The notes: generated by a model from the letters alone, not told the origin. Counted from the stretch's first letter, positions 48,533 through 57,563 are shown. The stretch: 64,000 nt of DNA from Synechococcus sp. KORDI-49 (GCF_000737575.1 NZ_CP006270.1:1801163-1865162), one strand, 5' to 3'. Program-made: numbers and translations.

Positions 48533-49569
48533 CAGGCGACCTTCTCCATGATCTGGTGGTGCTCGACGTAATCCAGGCTCCACTCACTCGGAGCTTCAGC
48601 GATGCGTTGCTCCAGCTGCGTGTAAACCTGATCAGCGACGCTGTCTCCTGCCACGCTGGCGAAGCTGTGCCGGCTCCAGCTGCGGATGGTGGCCATCAGT
48701 CCTGCTGCAAAAGCAGCGGTGTCTCCGTTCTCGTTCCAGCGGCGGCGGTACGGGCACTTCACATACACCGTGCGTTCGTTCACCAGCCGCAGGCCGTTGC
48801 GATAGGGCGCTGAGGTGGTGTCCTTCAGCGGAGCCATGAACTCCTCTGGAGACTTGTAGAAATTCAGAACCGTTCCACTGCGGTACTGCTCCTCGGAGAT
48901 CACGCCTTCATCAGCCAGGCCACGCCAGATCTGATGCAGCTGGTCATGCACGTTGCGGGTTTCGCCACCGTTGTGACCCAGATAGCGGCCTTCCCCATCG
49001 CGGGAGAGGTTCACGGTCAGCAGGCGCCCGCCGACCTTCAGTTCGCGGCTGCGCAGTTCGAGGATGAACGTCCAGTCCTTCATCGCCTGGGTTGTGAAGC
49101 GCTCCAGTGCTTCTGCATCCCCTGAGGCGAGCACATGGGTATGCGTCTCCAGCTGGCCAGGTGATGCACTCAGCCAGTGCATCGCGGTGGCGGAGAAGCC
49201 GAAGCTCACCGTGTTCGGCCCCACGGAGGGTTCGTAGAAGCTGCGGGCACTCACCAGCACCGTCGGTTTCGCAGGGCGCGGGATCTGCAGGGCCAGGTTC
49301 TCGGCCAGAGCGACGTTGTCATTGCTCGGCAGATCGTTGCCGATCAGGGTCAGGTGGGCCTCGGGCTGGTTGCCATGCAGGCGATCCAGCACTTGATTCC
49401 AGAGACCGACGGCAGTGCCGCCGTCGGCGGCTCCGTAATCGATCAGCACGTGACTGTCAGAGACAGCCAGTTGGTCAACACAAGTCAAGGCCCAGTCCGA
49501 GGCGGCTTCGATGCAGAGGAGTGCGCCTTCGGTCTGCGCGCTGTAACCCGTGGTCATGGCGATGGCCAT
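48532..49569 (-). CDS. SABATH-family SAM-dependent methyltransferase
   Basis: The 345-residue enzyme belongs to the plant-like carboxyl/N-methyltransferase family (Methyltransf_7). The SAM-binding VLIDYGAADGGTAVGLW (41-57), NDLPSND (78-84), RSFYEPSVGPNTVSFGFS and TAMHWLS (128-134) are diagnostic, and GYSAQTEG near the start matches the SAM/substrate loop. Members methylate carboxylates or ring nitrogens (caffeine, trigonelline synthases). It is first in the operon. Start ATG 49569 has GAGG only 3 bases upstream. ATG 49557 is the alternative. The substrate is unknown. Confidence 0.87.
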   Translation of the reverse strand: MAIAMTTGYSAQTEGALLCIEAASDWALTCVDQLAVSDSHVLIDYGAADGGTAVGLWNQVLDRLHGNQPEAHLTLIGNDLPSNDNVALAENLALQIPRPAKPTVLVSARSFYEPSVGPNTVSFGFSATAMHWLSASPGQLETHTHVLASGDAEALERFTTQAMKDWTFILELRSRELKVGGRLLTVNLSRDGEGRYLGHNGGETRNVHDQLHQIWRGLADEGVISEEQYRSGTVLNFYKSPEEFMAPLKDTTSAPYRNGLRLVNERTVYVKCPYRRRWNENGDTAAFAAGLMATIRSWSRHSFASVAGDSVADQVYTQLEQRIAEAPSEWSLDYVEHHQIMEKVA

Positions 49570-49645
49570 GAACCTCGTCAGCGGCAGGGTTCACCGTACA
49601 GGACTCGTTTTTCAGCCCCCCGTGACACAGAGCACCTGGGTGTGT

Positions 49646-50227
49646 TCAGGCGGCCTGAAGCAGCTCCCTGAGGCCTGGTTCCAGCTGGGCGAAAGCCCGC
49701 CCCCGGTGCCCGTGATGCTTCTTTTCGCTGAGCGGCATCTCGGCGAAGGTGAGGCCGGTGCCCGACACCTCGAAGACGGGGTCGTAGCCGAAGCCTCCGT
49801 CGCCGCGGGGCTCAGTGGTGATCGAGCCCTCACAGCGACCCTCCACCTCCAGCAGCACCGTCCCGTCGGGTGCGGCCAGGCAAAGGGCAGCGATAAAGCA
49901 GGCAGAACGGTCCTCAACCTCACCCAGAGCATCCAGCAGTTTTGCGATCCGCTCGGGATCTGTGGGTGCATAGCGCGCCGAATGCACACCGGGGGCTCCG
50001 TCCAGGGCCGTGACACTCAGGCCCGAGTCATCGGCCAGGGACCATTCGCCACAGGCGGCCGCCACGGCCCGAGCCTTGATGCGGGCATTGGCGGCGAAAC
50101 TGGCGCCGGTCTCCTCAATGTCCAGACCGCTGGGCTGGGGTTGCACGTCCAGAGGAAGCGCGCCGAGCAGGCCCTGGAATTCGCGGATCTTGCCCTGGTT
50201 TCCACTGGCGATGATCAGACGTTTCAT
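49646..50227 (-). CDS. rdgB: non-canonical purine NTP pyrophosphatase (HAM1/RdgB)
   Basis: The 193-residue house-cleaning enzyme hydrolyses dITP and XTP. It has LIIASGNQGKIREFQGLL, LADDSGLSVTALDGAPGVHSARYA and GDGGFGYDPVFEV, all signature motifs. The ATG overlaps the stop of the upstream phosphohexomutase by four bases (ATGA). A gap of 76 bases separates it from the methyltransferase operon downstream, which may have its own promoter there. No convincing -35/-10 pair was seen. Confidence 0.95.
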   Translation of the reverse strand: MKRLIIASGNQGKIREFQGLLGALPLDVQPQPSGLDIEETGASFAANARIKARAVAAACGEWSLADDSGLSVTALDGAPGVHSARYAPTDPERIAKLLDALGEVEDRSACFIAALCLAAPDGTVLLEVEGRCEGSITTEPRGDGGFGYDPVFEVSGTGLTFAEMPLSEKKHHGHRGRAFAQLEPGLRELLQAA

Positions 50228-51687
50228 GCGGCTTCGGCGAAGCGTCGGGCCCAGCTCAGCACGGCGTTGACCCGTTCGGCATCGGGGGCTTCGCAGTAGA
50301 GACGCAGCAACGGCTCGGTGCCCGAGAAGCGCAGCATGAGCCAGTGGCTCGGTCCCAGTCGGAGCTTGATGCCGTCCGTGCTGATCACGCTCTGCACGGC
50401 GGTGCCGGCGACCTCCTCCGGTGGTGCATCCGCCAGCAGGGTCTCCAGCCGCCGGCGGGCGTCCATATCGGCCAGCCGCAGGTCGAGCCGGTCGTAATGG
50501 CTGGCTCCGCCGTGGCGCTGCTGCAGGTCATTCAGACGTGCCCCAAGCGGTTGCCCGCTCTCCACCAGGGCTTCCAGCACCAGCATCGCCGCGAACAGGG
50601 CGTCTCGCTCGGGTAGGTGCATTCCGAATCCGACACCGCCTGATTCCTCTCCGCCGATGAGGACCTCACCCGCCAGCATTTCCGCAGCGATGTATTTGAA
50701 ACCCACGGGCAGCTCCTGAACCTCGCGCCCGAGCCCCTCGGCCACCAGGCGCATCAGGTCCGAGCCACTCACGGTCTTCACCACGGTTCCAGGCAGTTGC
50801 CTGGCCCGAGCCAGATGATCAATCAGGAGCGGCATCAGCAGCTGGGTGCTGCAGAACCGGCCCGTTTCATCCACAGCGGCGATCCGATCTCCGTCTCCGT
50901 CGAACACGAGTCCGACCGCCGGCGTCCCCGCTGCCGTTGAAGCCTGCACCGCAGTGATCAGCTGGCTCAGGTAAGGAGCCAGCGGTTCCGGCGGATGACC
51001 GCCGAACAGTGGGTCGCGCTCACTGCGGATCTCCTCCACCAGACCATCGCCGGAGCAGTCCAGAAGCTCGGAGACACATCCCGCCGCCGAGCCATGCATC
51101 GGGTCGACGATCACCTTCAGGTTCATGGACCTGAGTCCCTCTCTCAGGGCCGTCAGATCGAGTTTGCGGCGCAGACCCTCCAGATGCTCCCGCCTTCCGT
51201 CGAAGCGGTGGATCGTTCCCTGAATCGGAGCTGTGATCCCAGCGGCAGCCAGTCGTCTCTCCACAGCGGCGGTGAAGTCACCCTCCACCGAACCACCGAA
51301 GGGCCCCTTGATCTTGAGCCCCAGCCATTCGGAGGGATTGTGACTGGCGGTGATCACCAGAGCGCCCAGGGCACGTCGCTCAACGACCGCCCAGCTGCAG
51401 GCGGGTGTGGGCACAGCTGTCTCGGTGAGCAGTGGTTCCAGCTCGCTGCCGCGGACGGCGGCTGTGATCGCCTCGGCCAGTTCAGGTGCCAGAAAGCGCC
51501 GGTCATAGCCGATCACGACGGTGCGACTCTCAAGGCCTGCCGGGGCGCGATGGGCGAGTTCCTGAGCCGCTGCCGCCGCCACACGCAGCAGGCGTTCCAC
51601 CGTGATGTCCACCCCGAGAACGCCACGCCAGCCATCGGTGCCGAATCGGATCGGAGCAGGGTGCAGAGGCAGGGGGGCTGAGGACAT
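50224..51687 (-). CDS. phosphohexomutase (phosphoglucomutase/phosphomannomutase family)
   Basis: The 487-residue alpha-D-phosphohexomutase has the start IRFGTDGWRG, the catalytic Ser in VITASHNPSEWLGLKIKGPFGG (about 112), the metal loop DGDGDRIA, the sugar loop GGEESGGVGF and the phosphate loop RFSGTEPLLRLY. It interconverts 1- and 6-phosphates of a hexose. Glucose, mannose or glucosamine cannot be told apart by eye, although GEESGG favours the PGM/PMM group. It is divergent from the TM0106-type nuclease gene. Confidence 0.9.
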   Translation of the reverse strand: MSSAPLPLHPAPIRFGTDGWRGVLGVDITVERLLRVAAAAAQELAHRAPAGLESRTVVIGYDRRFLAPELAEAITAAVRGSELEPLLTETAVPTPACSWAVVERRALGALVITASHNPSEWLGLKIKGPFGGSVEGDFTAAVERRLAAAGITAPIQGTIHRFDGRREHLEGLRRKLDLTALREGLRSMNLKVIVDPMHGSAAGCVSELLDCSGDGLVEEIRSERDPLFGGHPPEPLAPYLSQLITAVQASTAAGTPAVGLVFDGDGDRIAAVDETGRFCSTQLLMPLLIDHLARARQLPGTVVKTVSGSDLMRLVAEGLGREVQELPVGFKYIAAEMLAGEVLIGGEESGGVGFGMHLPERDALFAAMLVLEALVESGQPLGARLNDLQQRHGGASHYDRLDLRLADMDARRRLETLLADAPPEEVAGTAVQSVISTDGIKLRLGPSHWLMLRFSGTEPLLRLYCEAPDAERVNAVLSWARRFAEAA

Positions 51688-51740
51688 GGAACACCTGGCA
51701 GCGAACAGGATCTAGCAGTTGCGCGCCGTAGGGTCGCCTC

Positions 51741-53243
51741 ATGGGTGACACCCCGCCTGCCGACAACGCTCTCACCGATCGTTTGCTGCGCAGCTGGCTG
51801 CGCTGTCGGCGCAAGGCGTGGCTGGATCGTCATGGTGATGCGGCTGATCGGTTGTGGACCGCGCATCGCAATCTTCAGCTCGATGATCAGCAGCGTTGTT
51901 TCGCGGCGCTTCTACGGCAGCCTCCCGGACGGGGAGAGGCGTCCTGTCGCGATGGTGCCGAGTCGGTTGTCGGTCTGCGCTTGAAGGGCACTGGTCCTTC
52001 CGGGGAGCCGCTCGAGGCCCATCCACCCCTGCTTCGACGGGTGAAGGGACAGAGCCGCTGGGGGGCTTTCGCCTACCAGCCGGTCATTGCCCGTCAGGGT
52101 CGTCGTCTCACCAGGGAACATCAGCTGCCCCTGGCCCTGATGGGCCATCTTCTGGAGCAGGTTCAGGACAGTCCTGTCCAGGACCTGCTGGTGCTGGGGG
52201 GATCCGGTCGGCGGCTGGAGCGGGACCGGGTCGGATTGTCTTCAGGTCTCCGTCGCCAGCTCAGCGAGGCTCTGCGAAAGCTGGGCCAGGATCTGCAGCG
52301 TTCCCAACCTCCGGCGCTGGCGGCGGATCGTCGCAAGTGTTCTCTCTGCAGCTGGCGAGTCAGTTGCAACGCCGTTGCCGCCTCCGAGGGGCATCTCAGT
52401 GAGGTGAGCGGCATCGGCGCCCGTCGGCGCGAAATGCTGATGGAGATCGGTATCCGCGGCCTCGAGGATCTGGCGGCGGCTGAACCCGATCGGCTGGCGG
52501 CGCAGATGGAACGCTTCGGCGATCAGCACGGCGTGGTGGCGCGCACATTGGTGGCCCAGGCACGGGTCCAGCGGGACGGCCGGGTGGAACGTCTGCTGAG
52601 GTCACCGGCTGTGCCGGAGCTTGAGACAGCGCCCGGAGTTCTGCTGTACGACATCGAGTCGGATCCCGACGCCCGTCACGATTTCCTGCATGGTTTCGTT
52701 TGCCTGCCCAGGGATTCCAGCGGGGCCTGGCTGCCGCATGCCGCGAAATACCACCCTGTCCTGATGCTTCAGGACCATCCGGAGGAACGCAGCTGGAGAC
52801 GGTTGACGTGCTTGCTGGATCGATTCGCCTCCTGGCCCGTGCTGCATTACGGAGAAACGGAGTCTTTGGCCCTGCGACGCATGGCCCAGCGCCAGGGACT
52901 TGCGGATGCTGATCTCACCGACCTTCGGCAGCGGCTCGTGGATGTGCACGCCAGGGTGCGCAGCCACTGGCGCTTGCCGCTGAACAGCTACGGACTCAAA
53001 TCCGTTGCGGCCTGGCGGGGATTCCGCTGGGGTCAGGCCGGCGCCGATGGGGCCCGTGCGCTGCTCTGGTGGCGTCAGTGGCAGGGGGAAGGTGAACGAC
53101 GCCGGGGACATTCCCATGCCCTGGATCGGATCTTCCGGTACAACCGCGATGACTGTCTGGCGACCTGGGCTGTCGCTGAATGGTTGCTGAAGCGGGATGG
53201 TGCTCCTGATCAGGAGGAACCGGCAGAAACCGGCGGGTCCTGA
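51741..53243 (+). CDS. TM0106-family RecB-like nuclease
   Basis: The 500-residue protein has an N-terminal Cas4/RecB-type nuclease-like half with four Cys in an iron-sulphur pattern (Cys22, then Cys200, 203 and 209 in CSLCSWRVSC), a helix-hairpin-helix (VSGIGARRREMLMEIGI, about 220-240) and a C-terminal RNase-H/DnaQ-like exonuclease domain (LLYDIESDPDARHDFLHGF; IFRYNRDDCLATWAV with closing Asp). It is probably a DNA repair or processing nuclease. Its 3' end overlaps the ygfZ gene on the other strand by 34 bases. Confidence 0.83.
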   Translation: MGDTPPADNALTDRLLRSWLRCRRKAWLDRHGDAADRLWTAHRNLQLDDQQRCFAALLRQPPGRGEASCRDGAESVVGLRLKGTGPSGEPLEAHPPLLRRVKGQSRWGAFAYQPVIARQGRRLTREHQLPLALMGHLLEQVQDSPVQDLLVLGGSGRRLERDRVGLSSGLRRQLSEALRKLGQDLQRSQPPALAADRRKCSLCSWRVSCNAVAASEGHLSEVSGIGARRREMLMEIGIRGLEDLAAAEPDRLAAQMERFGDQHGVVARTLVAQARVQRDGRVERLLRSPAVPELETAPGVLLYDIESDPDARHDFLHGFVCLPRDSSGAWLPHAAKYHPVLMLQDHPEERSWRRLTCLLDRFASWPVLHYGETESLALRRMAQRQGLADADLTDLRQRLVDVHARVRSHWRLPLNSYGLKSVAAWRGFRWGQAGADGARALLWWRQWQGEGERRRGHSHALDRIFRYNRDDCLATWAVAEWLLKRDGAPDQEEPAETGGS

Positions 53244-54025
53244 AACCCTCCAGGCCGCTGAAGGATCAGACATTGACCTTCCGGTCCCTCAAGCTCCCCT
53301 TCCTGCAGCCATTGCCGGCGCACCAGCGCAAGACCGATCCAGCGTTGACCTGGCGTCACCTCCAGGCTGGAGGTGACGACACCAGCACGGTCACCGTTGC
53401 ATCCGAGTTTCGCTTCGGCACTGATCGCAGCTGTGCTGCTCCAGCAGCGCAGCTGCTGCTTCACCCCACCGCTCGACGCCAGCTTGGCCATGGTTTCCTG
53501 GCCGAGGTAGCAACCTTTTGACAGGCTGATCCGCCTTGCCAGGCCAAGTTCAAAGGGATTGGTGTCGCCTGTCAGCTCTTGGCTCGACGGCCAACCCTGA
53601 AGGAGTCGCCATTGTTCGAGGGCATCAGCATCCGCCAGTGGCAGGTCCGAGCAGTCCTTCGGAAGCCCCTGCCCCGGGAGCAGCCAGGCCACGGTGTCAG
53701 CGTCGGGAAGGGTCTGAAGACGCTGTTGGCGTCTGCCAGCGCTGACGCGGACGCGATCAGCCGGAAAGATCACCTGATCGAAGCCATTGGTGATGGCGTC
53801 GGCCTCACCAGCCAGCACCAGAACATCCGCGCCCGTCGGATCCATCCGGATCTCCAGCAGCCCCCTCAGCCGTCCTGTGGCGCTCAGCCAGCAGCTCTGG
53901 ACCAGAACACCATCTGGAATCTCCTTGAGGTCGGCACTGGTCTGACCCTGGAGAAAGTCACGGGCTCCCGGCCCCTCCAGCCGCAGCAGCGGGAAGTCGT
54001 CCTGCCAGAGCAGTGTTGCGGTCAT
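53210..54025 (-). CDS. ygfZ: folate-binding YgfZ/GcvT-like protein
   Basis: The 271-residue protein contains the YgfZ motif KGCYLGQE (Cys essential in Fe-S cluster assembly or repair), an [21 protein letters not shown] start and [16 protein letters not shown]. It assists Fe-S enzymes and binds folate. ATG 54025 overlaps the pyrE stop (ATGA), a pair linked by transcription and not pathway. The 3' end overlaps the convergent nuclease gene by 34 bases. Confidence 0.9.
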   Translation of the reverse strand: MTATLLWQDDFPLLRLEGPGARDFLQGQTSADLKEIPDGVLVQSCWLSATGRLRGLLEIRMDPTGADVLVLAGEADAITNGFDQVIFPADRVRVSAGRRQQRLQTLPDADTVAWLLPGQGLPKDCSDLPLADADALEQWRLLQGWPSSQELTGDTNPFELGLARRISLSKGCYLGQETMAKLASSGGVKQQLRCWSSTAAISAEAKLGCNGDRAGVVTSSLEVTPGQRWIGLALVRRQWLQEGELEGPEGQCLILQRPGGFQDPPVSAGSS

Positions 54026-54606
54026 GCCGCGAGCTCCAGGGCGCATCCGGCCACCTCTGAAAGTCGATAGAGGCTGATCAGTTCCAGCCCGGCCGATTCC
54101 ATTGCGGCTGCACCTCCCTCCTCACGATCCACGATGGTGACGACCCGCTGCACGCGGAAGCCGGCGTCCTGCAGCTGCTGCACGGCTTTGAGGGCTGAAC
54201 CTCCTGTGGTCACAACGTCTTCGAGAACGGTCACGATCGATCCTGGCGCCGGCAGAGGACCCTCCAGCCAGGCGGCAGTTCCATGGCCTTTCGCCTGTTT
54301 GCGCACGATCAGAGCATCGAGAGGCCTGTCGGACAGGGCCGCCGCCATCGCCACCCCGCTCACGAGCGGGTCAGCCCCAAGGGTGAGACCGGCGACGGCG
54401 GCGGCGTCCTCCTCCACATGAGCCAGCATGGCTGTGCTGATCAGAGCCAGGCCTCGACCGCTGAGACTCACCGGCTTGCAGTTGACGTAATGCTCGCTCT
54501 GGCGGCCTGAAGCCAGCTTGAACGTCCCCCGTCGGTAAGCCTCCATGGCAAGGCGCTTCAGAAGGAGCCTGGTCGGGTCTTCCGCAGGGGCCGGAGGACT
54601 GGGCAT
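54022..54606 (-). CDS. pyrE: orotate phosphoribosyltransferase
   Basis: The 194-residue enzyme of pyrimidine synthesis has the PRPP site [42 protein letters not shown] and [16 protein letters not shown] 54606 is used. A TTG 21 bases upstream is in frame but adds nothing recognisable. It is the first gene of a two-gene unit with ygfZ. Confidence 0.94.
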   Translation of the reverse strand: MPSPPAPAEDPTRLLLKRLAMEAYRRGTFKLASGRQSEHYVNCKPVSLSGRGLALISTAMLAHVEEDAAAVAGLTLGADPLVSGVAMAAALSDRPLDALIVRKQAKGHGTAAWLEGPLPAPGSIVTVLEDVVTTGGSALKAVQQLQDAGFRVQRVVTIVDREEGGAAAMESAGLELISLYRLSEVAGCALELAA

Positions 54607-54665
54607 GGGACTAGCCGCACGCAACAACGTTCCTTAGTTTGCGCTCAGAGGCATGACGTCCCGCG

Positions 54666-55124
54666 ATGCAGCGGCTGCTGTCGGTTCCGTTTCTGCTGTT
54701 CCTGATGCAGGTGGCTGCTCTTCCAGTCCAGGCAGGTCCTGTCCTCTGCAGCAGCTCCCTGGAGGTCGGCGAGCCGGGAACGGCCCCGGTGGAGGTCACG
54801 GTCTGCGAGCCGGTTCAGTCCACCTCAAAGCTGGTCACTCAACGCTTCTTCACCTGGACCGCTCCCTATGCCAGGGGGGTCGATCTGATGCATCAGATCA
54901 CTGACCTGTTCGGTGTCGCTCGGGGTGGAACGGATGGCAACCGATGGATGGGTCTGGGATTCCCCGATCAGACGATCATTTGGGACAGCAGTGCGATTCA
55001 CAACACCACGGCAGCTCTGCTGGAGCAGCAGAGTCCTGCGATTCCCTGGAGGACCATGGATCTGCCGAATGGATTCAATGCTGGTCTGTCCGGGAGCGTC
55101 CCAGGGACAGCTCCATTGTGGTAA
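54666..55124 (+). CDS. small secreted protein of unknown function
   Basis: The 152-residue protein has an N-terminal signal peptide (RLLSVPFLLFLMQVAALPVQAGP, likely cut after VQA). The mature part has two Cys early on (LCSSS, VCEPV) that might form a disulphide. No family was recognised. Notable stretches are HQITDLFGVARGGTDGNRWMG and FPDQTIIWDSSAIHNT. It ends 17 bases before a tRNA gene and is divergent from pyrE. Confidence 0.65.
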   Translation: MQRLLSVPFLLFLMQVAALPVQAGPVLCSSSLEVGEPGTAPVEVTVCEPVQSTSKLVTQRFFTWTAPYARGVDLMHQITDLFGVARGGTDGNRWMGLGFPDQTIIWDSSAIHNTTAALLEQQSPAIPWRTMDLPNGFNAGLSGSVPGTAPLW

Positions 55125-55141
55125 CACTCAGGCAGGACCCC

Positions 55142-55214
55142 GGGGGTCTAGCAATCTGGTGAATGCAGCGAACTCATAATTCGCCTAAGGCGAGTTCGAT
55201 CCTCGCGACCCCCA
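55142..55214 (+). tRNA. trnM: tRNA with CAU anticodon (tRNA-Met, or tRNA-Ile2)
   Basis: A 73-base cloverleaf: acceptor GGGGGTC / GACCCCC (55142-55148, 55207-55213) with discriminator A; D stem GCA/TGC; anticodon stem GCGAA/TTCGC with loop CTCATAA, anticodon CAT at 55175-55177; T stem GCGAG/CTCGC with TTCGATC. CCA is not encoded. CAU can be initiator or elongator Met, or Ile2 after lysidine change. The first acceptor pair is G-C, so an initiator (normally unpaired C1-A72) is unlikely. Confidence 0.93.
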
Positions 55215-55227
55215 TCCACTTCTTCTG

Positions 55228-56511
55228 ATGCGGCTGTTCCTGCTGGTCCTGCTCATGGTCCTGCCGGCTTTTTTTGCCGCTGCCGAAATCGCACTGCTGC
55301 GGTTGCGACCCAGCCGCGTTGAGGTGCTGGTGGAGGAAGGGCTGCGCGGCGCAGCAGCTGTTCAGCGCCTGCAGCGTCACCTCAAACGGGCTCTGATGGT
55401 GTCCCAGTTGGGAGCGACTCTCGCCATCGTCGCGCTCGGCTGGGCTGGTCGTGGACTCGGCATGCGGCTCTGGCCGGACGGAACTGCCGGCGCTGTCTGG
55501 CTGGATACGGGGCTGTTTCTGACAATCGTTCTGAGCGCGACGCTCGTTGCCGGTCTCTTGCCGAAGGCCTGGGTGCTCAATCGTCCCGAGTCGGCGGCAT
55601 TGCGGCTGGCTCCTGTCCTGGAGACGGTGATGCGCTGTCTGTCCCCGCTGATCAATGTCCTGGAATCGCTGTCGGCACTTCTGCTGCGGTTGGCAGGACT
55701 GGCGCCCCAGTGGGATGCCCTGGTGCCGGTGCTCTCGGCCGGGGAGCTGGAAACCCTGATCGAATCCGGCCGGGTCACGGGTCTCTTCCCGGACGAGCGC
55801 AACATCCTCGAGGGGGTCTTCGCGCTGCGCGATACCCAGGTCCGTGAGGTCATGGTGCCGCGGTCGGGGATGGTGACCCTGCCGGTGGACGTGCGGTTCG
55901 CTCAGATGATGGAAGCCGTCCACCACACGCGCCATGCCCGTTTCCCGGTGATCGGGCAGTCGCTGGATGACGTCAGGGGAATTCTCGATCTACGGCAGAT
56001 GGCGGAACCGATCTCCCGGGGTGAACTGGTTGCCGAGTCTCCCCTGGAGCCCTATCTGCAGCCAGCCGTGCGCGTGCCGGAGACCAGCACCCTCGCTGAA
56101 CTGCTGCCGATGATCCGCAGCGGGCAGCCTCTGATTCTTGTGGTGGATGAACACGGTGGCACCGAGGGTCTGGTGACCGCCGCGGATCTCACCGGTGAGA
56201 TCGTGGGGGACGAGCTGCAGCACGATCCCCATGAGCCCGAGTTGCAGCCGGTTGAGGATCAACCGGGGATCTGGCTGGTGGCTGGGGATCTCGAGATTTT
56301 CGAGCTGAACCGGCAGCTGAACCTCGAGCTTCCCGAGGCAGACGACCATCACACGCTGGCGGGGTTCCTGCTGGAGCGGCTGCAGCACATCCCGTCCCCC
56401 GGAGAAGCCCTGCGCTTCAACGGTCTTCAGTTCGAAATCACAGCCATGGCCGGGCCGCGGATCGAGCGGGTCCGTCTGGTCCTGCCGGATCAGACTCAGG
56501 ATGACAAGTGA
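55228..56511 (+). CDS. HlyC/CorC-family (CNNM, CBS) membrane protein
   Basis: The 427-residue protein has an N-terminal CNNM/DUF21 domain with four helices (FLLVLLMVLPAFFAAAEIALLRLRPSR, about 1-170), two CBS domains (VREVMVPRSGMVTLP, about 205-330) and the C-terminal CorC/HlyC transport-associated domain (GDLEIFELNRQLNLELP, about 348-425). Members move or regulate Mg and Co. It starts 13 bases after the tRNA gene and precedes a Gfo/Idh oxidoreductase. The substrate ion is not identifiable. Confidence 0.88.
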   Translation: MRLFLLVLLMVLPAFFAAAEIALLRLRPSRVEVLVEEGLRGAAAVQRLQRHLKRALMVSQLGATLAIVALGWAGRGLGMRLWPDGTAGAVWLDTGLFLTIVLSATLVAGLLPKAWVLNRPESAALRLAPVLETVMRCLSPLINVLESLSALLLRLAGLAPQWDALVPVLSAGELETLIESGRVTGLFPDERNILEGVFALRDTQVREVMVPRSGMVTLPVDVRFAQMMEAVHHTRHARFPVIGQSLDDVRGILDLRQMAEPISRGELVAESPLEPYLQPAVRVPETSTLAELLPMIRSGQPLILVVDEHGGTEGLVTAADLTGEIVGDELQHDPHEPELQPVEDQPGIWLVAGDLEIFELNRQLNLELPEADDHHTLAGFLLERLQHIPSPGEALRFNGLQFEITAMAGPRIERVRLVLPDQTQDDK

Positions 56512-56548
56512 ATCCCCGATAATCTCCCCCTGCGTCCAGGGCTCGCTG

Positions 56549-57556
56549 ATGTCTCCCGACCCCATGGTTCCGGTGAAGGTCGGGGTGATAGGTATCGGCA
56601 ACATGGGTTGGCACCATGCCCGGGTGCTGAGCCTGCTCAAGGATGCGGATCTGGTGGGTGTGGCCGATCCGGATGCAGCGCGGGGACAGCTGGCAACCGA
56701 GCAGTTCGGGTGTCGTTGGTTCGCGGATTACCGGACCATGCTTTCGGAGGTGGAGGCGGTCTGCATCGCGGTTCCGACCCTTCTGCATCATTCCGTCGGC
56801 ATGGCCTGCCTTGATGCCGGCCTTCACGCTCTGATCGAGAAGCCGATCGCGGCCAGCCAGGATGAAGCTGCGGCGCTGATCGAGGCGGCCACGCGTGCCG
56901 GCCGGTTGCTCCAGGTTGGCCATATCGAGCGGTTCAACCCCGCGTTCCGGGAACTCACGAAGGTGGTGGCAAATGAGGAGGTGGTGGTCCTGGAAGGGCG
57001 CCGCCACAGTCCTCATGCCGATCGAGCCAACGACGTCTCGGTCGTTCTGGACCTGATGATTCATGACATCGATCTCGTGCTGGAGCTGGCCCAGGCGCCG
57101 GTGGTGCGTCTCGCGGCGGCCGGAGGTCGCAGCTCCGAAGGCCCGATCGACTACGTCAACGCCACCCTCGGTTTCGACAACGGCGTCGTGGCCAGTCTCA
57201 CCGCCAGCAAGATGAGTCACCGCAAGATCCGCAGCCTCAGTGCGCATTGCCGCTCGAGCCTCGTGGAGACGGATTTTCTCAACCACACCCTTCACATCCA
57301 TCGCCGCGCCCATGAGTGGTATTCCGCGGACCATGGCGAGCTCCTGTACCGAAATGACGGCTTCATCGAGGAGGTGAGCACCACGTCGATCGAGCCGCTC
57401 TACGCCGAACTGGAACACTTCCTGCAGTGCGTCCGGGGCAGGGAGACCCCGGCCGTGGATGGTCAGCAGGCGTCCAGGGCGCTGCGACTGGCGGACCTGA
57501 TCGAGCAGGCGGTCGAGCATCCCGACATGGGCGTGCCGCTCACTGAGCCGATCTGA
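56549..57556 (+). CDS. Gfo/Idh/MocA-family NAD(P)-dependent sugar oxidoreductase
   Basis: The 335-residue protein has the Rossmann start VGVIGIGNMGWHHA (11-24), the family EKP (97-99) and VGHIERFNPAFREL, then LDLMIHDIDLVLEL with the catalytic His. It resembles UDP-N-acetylglucosamine 3-dehydrogenase-like enzymes of surface polysaccharide synthesis, so a UDP-sugar oxidation is a fair guess but not certain. Start ATG 56549 is chosen. An earlier in-frame ATG at 56501 overlaps the CorC gene. Confidence 0.85.
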   Translation: MSPDPMVPVKVGVIGIGNMGWHHARVLSLLKDADLVGVADPDAARGQLATEQFGCRWFADYRTMLSEVEAVCIAVPTLLHHSVGMACLDAGLHALIEKPIAASQDEAAALIEAATRAGRLLQVGHIERFNPAFRELTKVVANEEVVVLEGRRHSPHADRANDVSVVLDLMIHDIDLVLELAQAPVVRLAAAGGRSSEGPIDYVNATLGFDNGVVASLTASKMSHRKIRSLSAHCRSSLVETDFLNHTLHIHRRAHEWYSADHGELLYRNDGFIEEVSTTSIEPLYAELEHFLQCVRGRETPAVDGQQASRALRLADLIEQAVEHPDMGVPLTEPI

Positions 57557-57563
57557 TCTCCGA

